11,950 nucleotides of DNA from Methanobacteriota archaeon. GTDB taxonomy: Archaea > Thermoplasmatota > Poseidoniia > Poseidoniales > Poseidoniaceae. Below are positions 1 through 7,210 of this stretch, piece after piece. A model generated the notes under the pieces. The model ran no database searches and had not been told where the DNA came from. It saw only the letters and a list, made by a program, of their open reading frames with translations. The DNA lies in NCBI GenBank assembly GCA_029979405.1, contig JAPOHM010000026.1:1-11950 (forward strand). The letters are read 5' to 3'. Each line of letters opens with the position of its first letter. The first letter of the stretch is position 1. A program made the translations under genes and the position numbers.

Positions 1-777
1 GCATGCAACTTCTAGTGATTCACCAAGCCGTAGTCTTGTCGCAACCTCATGCGCCGCACAGGTTCTGATGAAAGCTTCACCAACTCCTGTGCAGGAGACT
101 GCGACCTTTTTATCAGCCCAAGTACCTGCTCCAATGATTGGTGTATCTCCAATTCGACCGTCAGGTTTTCCAGTCATACCACCAGTGCTTGTTGCGGCGG
201 CTAACACTCCGTTTTTATCAATTGCAACAGCGCCTACAGTCCCCATCCCTTCATCATGGTCTAACATAGCAGAATCATCTTCGTCGGTAGATCCTGGTCT
301 TGATTTTGCATCTTTCCATTTTTGCCACTGTGCCTTTCGTAAATCTGTTATTAGCCAAGCCTGTTCGACTTTCTCAACACCGTTCTTTATTGCAAAATCA
401 TCAGCAGCGACACCATTTAGCATCACCGGCCAATTATTGTCTAATACCAGTCTTGCCGCACGAATAGGATGACGAATTTTTGTTACATTAACGACTGATC
501 CAGCGGCACTATCTTCTCCTCTCATGATGCTTGCATCCATTGTTACGCTTCCGTCTGCGGCTAATACTGAGCCAATTCCGGCATTGAATAATGGCTCATT
601 TTCAAGCATTTCAACTGCTAATGTCACAGCTTCGGTAGAATCTATACCGTTTTCCAAAAGTGTTCCAATTTTCGTAAGAACATTCCTCATGCAGGCAATC
701 CTTTGTGGGTCTAAATCAGTTGGGCCTTTCCATGGCCCATCTCCACCGGCTCCACCGTGGATGGCGAGCCGAACCAT
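1..777 (-). CDS. Isoaspartyl peptidase / L-asparaginase (Ntn-hydrolase), 3' end outside the window
   Basis: This is a plant-type asparaginase/isoaspartyl peptidase. The family cleaves isoaspartyl dipeptides and L-asparagine after self-cleavage of the precursor just before a threonine nucleophile. The visible 259 residues start MVRLAIHGGAGG, the family's N-terminal signature, with NAGIGSVL near 66-72. The predicted nucleophile is Thr180 in HDEGMGTVGAVA, followed by ATSTGG (195-200) and the substrate loop GRIGDTPIIGAG (207-218). Family members are usually about 300-330 residues, so roughly 40-70 C-terminal residues are missing beyond position 1. The ATG at 777 is chosen because GAGGTG sits 6 nt ahead of it. 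The gene follows the cyclophilin after only 10 nt, so the two are probably co-transcribed and translationally coupled. A role in amino-acid recycling or removal of damaged isoaspartyl peptides is inferred from the family. It is predicted to be cytosolic, with no signal peptide seen. Confidence 0.93.
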   Translation of the reverse strand, partial: MVRLAIHGGAGGDGPWKGPTDLDPQRIACMRNVLTKIGTLLENGIDSTEAVTLAVEMLENEPLFNAGIGSVLAADGSVTMDASIMRGEDSAAGSVVNVTKIRHPIRAARLVLDNNWPVMLNGVAADDFAIKNGVEKVEQAWLITDLRKAQWQKWKDAKSRPGSTDEDDSAMLDHDEGMGTVGAVAIDKNGVLAAATSTGGMTGKPDGRIGDTPIIGAGTWADKKVAVSCTGVGEAFIRTCAAHEVATRLRLGESLEVAC

Positions 778-783
778 TTAGTG

Positions 784-789
784 CACCTC
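784..789 (-). promoter_or_regulatory. Shine-Dalgarno site GAGGTG overlapping the upstream stop codon
   Basis: On the minus strand, GAGGTG lies 6 nt before the ATG at 777 and shares bases with the TGA stop of the cyclophilin gene (790-788). The stop/SD overlap fixes the start of the isoaspartyl peptidase and suggests translational coupling between the two genes. Confidence 0.75.
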
Positions 790-1270
790 AAGCCCTAGTT
801 ACCGCAATAATTTGCTGTGGCTGTGCTGGCCTGTCACCAGGCAGTTTCTGGCAACCTTCGATTGATTGAACGACATCCATCCCTTCTACGACTTCACCAA
901 ATACTGCATGGTTACCATTTAACCAAGGTGTGGCGACGGTCGTGAGGAAGAATTGGGAACCACCAGTGTCTCTTCCAGCATTTGCCATGGATAAAATTCC
1001 AGGTCTGTCATGTTGCATTGAAAGGGCACTTGCTTCACAAGGAATCTTCCAACCTGGGCCTCCTGTACCAGCCATTCTGCTCATTGGGTCCTTTGAGTGC
1101 GGGCATCCGCCTTGTATCATAAATTGTTCAATAACTCTGTGAAAATGAAGTCCGTTGTAAAACCCTTCATCGACCAATCTCAAGAAATTTCCAGTGGTTT
1201 CTGGTGCTTCTTCTGTAAAGAGGTGAATTCGAATATTTCCAGCGCTTGTTGACATAATTACATCGGTCAT
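788..1270 (-). CDS. Cyclophilin-type peptidyl-prolyl cis-trans isomerase
   Basis: This is a single-domain cyclophilin of 160 residues, the normal size of a minimal prokaryotic member. It catalyses cis-trans isomerisation of Xaa-Pro bonds and assists protein folding. The catalytic signature is intact: H42-F-H-R45 with F50, M51, IQGG (52-55), GGSQFF (103-108) and the proline-pocket stretch PWLNGNHAVFG (115-125) with W116 and H121. No signal peptide or membrane segment is present, so it should be cytosolic. The start at 1270 gives the family N-terminus (STSAGNIRIHLF, the first strand). No clear SD precedes it. The carboxykinase gene ends 46 nt upstream on the same strand and the isoaspartyl peptidase follows after 10 nt, so it could belong to a three-gene transcript or have its own start in the 46-nt gap. 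I see nothing abnormal in the sequence. Confidence 0.96.
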   Translation of the reverse strand: MTDVIMSTSAGNIRIHLFTEEAPETTGNFLRLVDEGFYNGLHFHRVIEQFMIQGGCPHSKDPMSRMAGTGGPGWKIPCEASALSMQHDRPGILSMANAGRDTGGSQFFLTTVATPWLNGNHAVFGEVVEGMDVVQSIEGCQKLPGDRPAQPQQIIAVTRA

Positions 1271-1316
1271 GGTAAGTGCTAATCAAAAGCCATTGATGAC
1301 CCTTGCGATGTAACTC

Positions 1317-2957
1317 TCAATGAGTTTGAGGAGCGGCCGCATTTACATCTGCGGAAACTCCATCGGAATATCTTTTGAAATTGTCATTGAACATGTTCGC
1401 CAATTTATCAGCTGTAACGTCGTAAGCTTGTCCATCTTCCCACGTTTGTTTAGGAATCAATACCTCAGAAGGTACGCCTGGACATGAGGTTGGAATTTCA
1501 AACCCAAATCGGTCATCAACAATGTACTCAACATTGTCTAAATCACCATCCAGTGCCGCGTTTAGCATTGCTCGGGTGTATTTGATTTTCATTCGATTAC
1601 CGACGCCATATGGTCCACCTGACCAGCCGGTGTTAATGAGCCAAGCCGTTGAACCATGCTCATCCATCTTTGACGACAATAAGTCCGCATAAACTCCTGG
1701 GTGCATTGGCATGAATGGCTCACCGAAACAAGCAGAGAATGTGGCCTGTGGTTCTGTTACACCAATTTCAGTTCCAGCTACTTTAGCAGTGTATCCTGAA
1801 ATGAAGTGGTATGCCGCTTGGGATGGCGTAAGCCTGCTTATTGGAGGTAATACGCCAAACGCATCACAGGTTAGGAAAATCACGTTTTGAGGATGACCGC
1901 CCTTACTATCTGCAGTTCTATTATCTATGAATTCGATTGGGTAAGATCCTCTGGTATTCTCGGTTTTACTCGTATCAGAGAAGTCGGGAATATTATTTTC
2001 ATCTACGCCAATATTCTCTAGAACTGTGCCCTTTCTCTTTGTTGTACCAAAGATCTCAGGCTCGTCTTCTTCTGAGAGGTTTATGAGTTTAGCATAGCAA
2101 CCGCCTTCAAAATTAAACACTCCATTAGCACCCCAACCGTGCTCATCATCACCGATTAGCTCTCGCTTAGGGTCCGCAGAAAGCGTTGTCTTACCCGTTC
2201 CAGAAAGTCCGAAGAAAACAGCGGTGTTTTCGCCATTGGTGTTTGCTGAACAGTGCATAGGTAGAATGCCTTTCTTTGGCAGAATAAGATTCATGATACT
2301 AAAGATGGATTTCTTAATTTCTCCAGCATACCTTGTGCCTCCGATAATTACTTCCCCCTTTTGGTAGTTTACAATTACGAAACACTGTGAGTTTAGCGAA
2401 CTATCATTCGCTTCGTAGTGAGGTGCATGGTAAACAGTAAACTCTGGTGAGTGGTTTTCCAACTGTTCTGCAGTAGGTCTGACAAACATGTTTCTAGCAA
2501 ACGCATTGTGCCAAGCGTTTTCGTTGATAACTCGAATCTGTAGAGCTTCGGATTCTTCTGCTCCACAAAATAGGTCTTGAACAAATAGGGATTCTCGTGA
2601 AGACAGGTGATTTATCACCTCAGCCTTCAATCTTTCAAATGAATCATCATCGATCGACACATTCACCTTTCCCCAATTTACATCACCCGATGTTGTGGCT
2701 TCTTCAACAATGAATTTGTCATTTGGTGAGCGTCCGGTCCTTTCGCCGGTTTCCGTAACTAATGCACCATCTGCTGTAAGAAAACCCTCATTTCTTTCGA
2801 CTGCAAGGTCGATTAGCAATAAATTGTCTAAATTCCAGTATATTTTGGCATCAGTATTTATGCCGCTATCTGAGAGGTTACCCGACGGGTCACCTACATT
2901 ATTCGCCATACCATCCCCAGCCAAAAGTACTCTTTGTCCCTTACGGTTTGAAAACAT
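1317..2957 (-). CDS. pckA: Phosphoenolpyruvate carboxykinase (ATP)
   Basis: The enzyme interconverts oxaloacetate plus ATP and PEP plus CO2 plus ADP, normally the first committed step of gluconeogenesis from TCA intermediates. The 546 residues match the ATP family (about 530-540), not the GTP family. Key elements are GERTGRSPNDKFIV (71-84; Arg76), TRYAGEIKKSIF (208-219; the two lysines 215/216), the P-loop GLSGTGKTT (250-258), the metal-binding LIGDDEHGWG (268-277), the adenine-side RGSYPIEFIDNR (336-347), GYTAKVAGTE (388-397) and NTGWSGGPYG (442-451). All positions I would expect to be invariant are present, so it should be active and cytosolic. The start is uncertain. ATG 2957 is used here, but an internal ATG at 2909 (Met17) has GGGGAT ahead of it and gives an N-terminus closer to the family's usual length. 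The gene is divergent from the giant membrane protein. Confidence 0.96.
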   Translation of the reverse strand: MFSNRKGQRVLLAGDGMANNVGDPSGNLSDSGINTDAKIYWNLDNLLLIDLAVERNEGFLTADGALVTETGERTGRSPNDKFIVEEATTSGDVNWGKVNVSIDDDSFERLKAEVINHLSSRESLFVQDLFCGAEESEALQIRVINENAWHNAFARNMFVRPTAEQLENHSPEFTVYHAPHYEANDSSLNSQCFVIVNYQKGEVIIGGTRYAGEIKKSIFSIMNLILPKKGILPMHCSANTNGENTAVFFGLSGTGKTTLSADPKRELIGDDEHGWGANGVFNFEGGCYAKLINLSEEDEPEIFGTTKRKGTVLENIGVDENNIPDFSDTSKTENTRGSYPIEFIDNRTADSKGGHPQNVIFLTCDAFGVLPPISRLTPSQAAYHFISGYTAKVAGTEIGVTEPQATFSACFGEPFMPMHPGVYADLLSSKMDEHGSTAWLINTGWSGGPYGVGNRMKIKYTRAMLNAALDGDLDNVEYIVDDRFGFEIPTSCPGVPSEVLIPKQTWEDGQAYDVTADKLANMFNDNFKRYSDGVSADVNAAAPQTH

Positions 2958-3034
2958 AAAAACAGTCCAAGAAATCCCCCATTTCCTGAATTTGAAACCG
3001 AGATATTGAAAGCCGTTAGTATCGAGGTGATGAT
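2958..3034. promoter_or_regulatory. Divergent intergenic promoter region between pckA and the membrane protein
   Basis: This 77-nt gap must hold both promoters. On the minus strand the best TATA-like element is TTTCAATATC (about 3010-3001). That would put a start site near 2980 and leave a leader of about 20 nt carrying GGGGGATTT before ATG 2957. On the plus strand I see no convincing TATA box. The elements are weak and the assignment is inference from spacing. Confidence 0.35.
3024..3031 (+). promoter_or_regulatory. Strong Shine-Dalgarno site GAGGTGAT
   Basis: GAGGTGAT lies 3 nt before the ATG at 3035 and matches the archaeal anti-SD (GGAGGTGATC) over eight bases. It decides the start of the giant membrane protein and shows that this gene has a leader, unlike the leaderless genes elsewhere in the window. 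Confidence 0.75.
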
Positions 3035-6000
3035 ATGGAGAAAGAGTCTGAGGACGAACTCATCTCCAAGAAGAAATTCCAAAAAGCGTCTGGTGTTAAC
3101 CTTGATAATTTCCTGATATCATCTGTAGAGGATGAAACCATTGCAGAAGAAACTACAGAAAAGGAAGTTGATGAAGCGATGGGCGAAGTCGTTGAATTGT
3201 TTACTAAAGAGGTAAAAAGCGAGATCAACAGGGACGGTAATGTTGACCAACCCCCAGAAAGAGACACTGTGACCGAATATGCCGTTGAAGGTGAGAGAAG
3301 ACTTCACTTTGGGCTAATGGTTGCAATGGTAGTCGTTTGGTCAGCGATTGGTGCAGTTGTAGGTTTAACACTCGGCCCAACTCTCGCTACAGTTGGATTA
3401 TTGTCGATGGCACTATTTGGCCTATGGCTTGGGGAAATATGGATTCCCAAAAACCAAATGCACATTCTAGGTGTTACATGGGTAATTATTTCGATGAAAC
3501 TACTCTATGGTTTAGCAATCTCAATGCATTCCTGGGATTGGATAACCCAAACCCAGTTAGGGTTGAGTCTTCTTGGCCTTGTCGCTTTGAACATTGGAAT
3601 AGCACAAAGACATGATGATGATGCAATTGCTACTCAAGCTACCATCGTTCTTCTTGCAATAGGTTCAGCAGCAGGTGAACCATACGGCGAGGAAGGGGTT
3701 GCAATAATGATTGCAATAGGAACATTACTTCTTCACGGACTTGCTTATTTCAGAAAATCAGGAAATCTTGCATCGCTCGGAATTGCAGTTTCTTACCTGT
3801 GGATTGGAGTACATGCAATAAGTAACAATTGGGAAATATTCTCGATAAAAATTCGGCCGTTTGAAGATGAATTATTATTGTTTATACTGATGTTTGCAGT
3901 AACCAGTATCAATTCAATAACAGCTACGCGTTTCGCCAAAGAAGAAAATTGGTTTTCTTCAGCATTTTATTCGATGGGTCTGGGTAAGCCTGGACTTTGG
4001 TCAGTTTCAGTTGGTCTTGGAATGATTGGAGCGTTGTTAGCAATAGCTGCAAACCGTCTTGAAACCGGATATGCTTTGGCGCAATTGATACTTCTCATCT
4101 CTGCATTTGCTCCTTCATATTTGGTTGTTCGCGGTGTCGATTGGAATAAGTTAGTTCCGTTTGTACTATGGCCTGCACCATTGCTATTGTGCGTCCTAAT
4201 ATTGATGGTGAGAGGTTTAATCGGAATACCAATATTAGACGCATATTCGATTTATGCAACTATCAGCGCCATTCTCACAGTTATCTTGATTCTAAACCAT
4301 CAGCAATCGGTATCAGATCATGTACTTTGGGTAGGTTCAATTATCATTGTAATTTTGTTAACCCTTTTAGTAAATGCGGAAACCCATGATGGTGCAAGGA
4401 ATCTGTTGATTTTACAATCAATTGTATGGCTCGGTCTTTCGTGGCTCTCTCTTCAAAGAGATTCACCATCTCTTGCTGGTACTGCAGTAATTGCACCTTG
4501 GATATGGATTCTTTTCTTAGCAGGAAATCTGGAGAGCAAAATAATTTCACACGACCTGATTCCAATTAATATCGACCAATATGATTTATCATATTACATG
4601 TTAATGTTAGTGCTTTCTCAGGTTCCTATAAATCTGAGTTTGGGTGAAAGTGGTGTAAATCTTGCAGGGAAATTATCTGGCATGTCAGAATTAAGCGCAA
4701 GGCTAAGAGATAGTGGCTATCTCAAATTGTGGAATATAGGGTTTATTTTCAGTCTGTTTACTATTGTCATGATAACCAATGTCAATATCTTACCTGCAAT
4801 TGGATTAATTGCAGTAATGAGCGCGTTAGCGATATCTCATTCCGTGATTATATTCATGGGCAAGCATCAAGGCACTCCGAGGCTTATTCTCATCGCCTGG
4901 GGTATTGCGGCAATTATCATGCAGTGGAGATTTGGATACTCTTCAATTTGGATGAGCGTCTTAGTTTTCTGCTCGATTCTGATAATGATGCACGCTGAGG
5001 AAAATTTCCAGAAATTCATGGAGGGAAGTGAAACAAGCGAAAACAAAATTATGCCTGATTATCTAATTACTACAACTTTAGGATTTATTTCTATTATTTT
5101 ACTTATTTTTGCCTTGGACCAGCCAATAACAAGGCCATTAGAAACAAGTACGATACTGCCTGAAGGAATTGAAAATCTCCGAATTTCAGCAATTGTAGCG
5201 ATAACTGCAATTTCAATATTGTATTTACCAAGAGCCTCCAAATTAGAGAAATTACTTCCTTCAGCAATTATGTCTCTCGCAGTGATCATCATTCTCGCAA
5301 TCACCGCAAATTCGTATGAGGATTCGACAGTAGCCGTTGTCACAGGTATTTACTTTGTATTGTGTGGAGCATGGTTAGCATTCCAGGGAGATCTTCGTTC
5401 CCGAATGAAAGAGGTATCAAAACGCAATGAAAGAATGCAAAAATACATTGAACAAAAACAAATCAATTCCGAATTAGAAAATGACCCCGATTCAAAAATA
5501 AGGATGATCGACCCAGAATTAATTCAACTTGCTGAAAAGCAGAAAAAACGTTCAAGAAGAAAATCCGCTGAAGGAGAATATGATTTGGTAGTTGGCGATA
5601 TTCAGCATAAACCGACAATAGTGATTTCATTTATCTTAGTAACAATGTTGTTTGGAATATACGTCGCTTGGATTTCTGCAACTTCGATTACGTCAATAGC
5701 AGTTGCATCTTTCATCTCAATCCTATTCATCGCAATAGCTCGTTGGAGGTCGCAACAAGTCAACATGAATCTACCAGACATTATGGGCATCGAATCTCCC
5801 GTGGCAATCTCGATGGCTGGGCTAACCTTGATACATGTTGCAGGAAGGTTAGGAGATAAGCGAGTAACACTTGATTATCAGTGGGAATTACTCATTTTGT
5901 TATGCGCTCTCATAATTCTTGGATTTATTTCATTGGTAGGAAGAAGAGACTTGGGCCTAAGAATTCCTTCAGTTCTAGAAGGGATTGTAATTTTACTCAT

Positions 6001-6778
6001 GTCATCACGTATTCTAACATCGTTAATGGGAATTGACAAAATTCAAACATCACCATTTGAATTTTCAACATACTCGTGGTCAGTACCGGTTTGGTCTCTA
6101 GAGATATTTTTGGTAATGGCAGTATTATTGTTTGAATGGGTAGAATCGGAGAGATTGAAGCGAGATCTTAGCGACCACAGAGGCGCTACAGGAAGATTTG
6201 GATGGTCTGCAATGGTCGTTGTAATATCGTTCGGAATAGCGGGAATTTTAGCATGCTTTTTAGCAGTTAGGAATTCAATACGCTGGATTCAGCCAGCGGT
6301 TATCGTAGGAGTTGGTCTTTTCCTACCATTTAGTTGGAACGCTCTTGGTAACTGGGTCACGGTATTAGACGGAACAACTCCATCATTCATAATCGCAATA
6401 GGGCTGATTTCTGTAACCGCATCTGTGTATGTTGTGATTTCAAATAACCAGGTTTGGCTTGCAGCAACTTTATTTTGCGCTCATTTACTAATCCCAAGCG
6501 GCTCATTTGGATACTATGAGCAATCCTCCGTTCTACTGATGTCTTCGATTGTATTACTTTCTACAACTTCTTGGCTAATAGGAATCATAACACTAAGGCG
6601 TTCATGGAGGATAATGGGTGCAATAGATCTAGTAATTGCTTGGATAGTTGCAGGCTTCTTGCTACTCGAAGGAGCCTCGGAATCTACCGTGTTGATTATG
6701 CTCATAGTGACTGCAACTCTGCTCGGGTTGGTCACTTGGTTGGGGCAGAAATATGAGCAAGAAATATCCAACACATAA
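3035..6778 (+). CDS. Giant polytopic membrane protein (1247 aa, about 37 hydrophobic segments), function unknown
   Basis: I do not recognise the family. Residues 1-89 are hydrophilic and acidic, with no signal peptide. Hydrophobic segments then follow almost without interruption. I count about 24 by eye between residues 90 and about 784, then a charged, Lys/Arg/Glu-rich and probably coiled-coil cytoplasmic linker at about 785-860 (around KRNERMQKYIEQKQ and EKQKKRSRRKS), then about 13 more segments to the C-terminus. Smaller charged loops lie near 650-675 (HAEENFQKFMEGSE) and 1038-1056. I see no nucleotide-binding, protease or glycosyltransferase signature and no obvious conserved charged cluster in the membrane. 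The plan of hydrophilic N-terminus plus dozens of helices recalls the DUF2339 type of bacterial membrane protein, but I cannot show homology. The start is fixed by a strong SD. The gene stands alone, divergent from pckA and converging on the gene at 6800. A transporter, polymer-export or scaffold role is possible but unsupported. Confidence 0.9.
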   Translation: MEKESEDELISKKKFQKASGVNLDNFLISSVEDETIAEETTEKEVDEAMGEVVELFTKEVKSEINRDGNVDQPPERDTVTEYAVEGERRLHFGLMVAMVVVWSAIGAVVGLTLGPTLATVGLLSMALFGLWLGEIWIPKNQMHILGVTWVIISMKLLYGLAISMHSWDWITQTQLGLSLLGLVALNIGIAQRHDDDAIATQATIVLLAIGSAAGEPYGEEGVAIMIAIGTLLLHGLAYFRKSGNLASLGIAVSYLWIGVHAISNNWEIFSIKIRPFEDELLLFILMFAVTSINSITATRFAKEENWFSSAFYSMGLGKPGLWSVSVGLGMIGALLAIAANRLETGYALAQLILLISAFAPSYLVVRGVDWNKLVPFVLWPAPLLLCVLILMVRGLIGIPILDAYSIYATISAILTVILILNHQQSVSDHVLWVGSIIIVILLTLLVNAETHDGARNLLILQSIVWLGLSWLSLQRDSPSLAGTAVIAPWIWILFLAGNLESKIISHDLIPINIDQYDLSYYMLMLVLSQVPINLSLGESGVNLAGKLSGMSELSARLRDSGYLKLWNIGFIFSLFTIVMITNVNILPAIGLIAVMSALAISHSVIIFMGKHQGTPRLILIAWGIAAIIMQWRFGYSSIWMSVLVFCSILIMMHAEENFQKFMEGSETSENKIMPDYLITTTLGFISIILLIFALDQPITRPLETSTILPEGIENLRISAIVAITAISILYLPRASKLEKLLPSAIMSLAVIIILAITANSYEDSTVAVVTGIYFVLCGAWLAFQGDLRSRMKEVSKRNERMQKYIEQKQINSELENDPDSKIRMIDPELIQLAEKQKKRSRRKSAEGEYDLVVGDIQHKPTIVISFILVTMLFGIYVAWISATSITSIAVASFISILFIAIARWRSQQVNMNLPDIMGIESPVAISMAGLTLIHVAGRLGDKRVTLDYQWELLILLCALIILGFISLVGRRDLGLRIPSVLEGIVILLMSSRILTSLMGIDKIQTSPFEFSTYSWSVPVWSLEIFLVMAVLLFEWVESERLKRDLSDHRGATGRFGWSAMVVVISFGIAGILACFLAVRNSIRWIQPAVIVGVGLFLPFSWNALGNWVTVLDGTTPSFIIAIGLISVTASVYVVISNNQVWLAATLFCAHLLIPSGSFGYYEQSSVLLMSSIVLLSTTSWLIGIITLRRSWRIMGAIDLVIAWIVAGFLLLEGASESTVLIMLIVTATLLGLVTWLGQKYEQEISNT

Positions 6779-6799
6779 TTTAAAAATTTCATTACAAGG
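6779..6799 (-). terminator. Possible poly-T terminator between convergent genes
   Basis: This 21-nt gap separates two convergent stop codons. On the minus strand it contains ATTTTTAAATT (T5 at 6786-6782), which could serve as an archaeal poly-U termination signal for the block that starts at 9673. No hairpin is evident and no comparable T-run exists for the plus-strand gene, so the call is weak. Confidence 0.3.
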
Positions 6800-7201
6800 T
6801 TATACTTGCATTGAGGTTAGGGATGCCAATAAAAAAGCGTAAAACAGTATAATCAGAGTGTAAAGGCCGATTACTACCCACGAGATAATCATTGCAATTT
6901 TTGCTTGTTGTCCGTCAGGGTGGCCAGGAATTTGATTAGTTACTTTCAGAGCACCATTAGCAAGTATTAGCGACGGGATTGCTAAGCAAATTCCGCCCGC
7001 AAATATTGAAACAATTGAAAGGATTAGTGCTAACTGAGCATTTGTTGTTGGTAATCCTCCCATAACAACCGTTCCAGTCGGCATTCCACCTACCACATAT
7101 TGTTGCTGAAATCCTTGATTAGGCATTTGGGTATTGACAAACTGAGGTTGTGGTTGCTGTGGTTGCATGCCTTGAGGAACCATACATCGGTGTTTATCCA
7201 T
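6800..7201 (-). CDS. Small membrane protein with Gln/Pro-rich N-terminus, DUF4190-like
   Basis: The protein has 133 residues. Positions 7-50 are a low-complexity tail rich in Gln, Pro, Met and Gly (QPQQPQPQ, NQGFQQQ). Two hydrophobic helices follow, at about 57-80 (LALILSIVSIFAGGICLAIP) and 102-126, joined by a short polar loop (ALKVTNQIPGHPDGQQAK). The pattern NAQLALILSIVSI...AIPSLILANGAL followed by a second helix resembles DUF4190-type proteins, a family without an assigned function. The tail probably faces the cytoplasm. ATG 7201 is the first start after an in-frame TGA at 7210-7208. ATG 7183 (Met7) and ATG 7168 (Met12) are alternatives, and none has a good SD. The gene begins 9 nt after the phosphohexomutase stop, so it is the last gene of that block, but its sequence gives no link to sugar metabolism. 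Confidence 0.85.
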   Translation of the reverse strand: MDKHRCMVPQGMQPQQPQPQFVNTQMPNQGFQQQYVVGGMPTGTVVMGGLPTTNAQLALILSIVSIFAGGICLAIPSLILANGALKVTNQIPGHPDGQQAKIAMIISWVVIGLYTLIILFYAFLLASLTSMQV

Positions 7202-7210
7202 TTTGTTTCA

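Noticed and set aside
68..781. Two plus-strand open frames (68-472 and 524-781)
   Set aside because: They lie antisense to a well-conserved isoaspartyl peptidase and translate to Ser/Pro/Ala-rich sequence without domain character, typical of shadow frames.
1335..1342. GCGGCCGC palindrome near the end of pckA
   Set aside because: It is an Ala-codon-containing palindrome within coding sequence and has no sign of regulatory placement.
5059..5343. Minus-strand open frame of 94 codons inside the membrane protein
   Set aside because: Hydrophobic coding sequence (Ile/Ala/Val codons) often leaves the opposite strand open; no independent evidence supports it.
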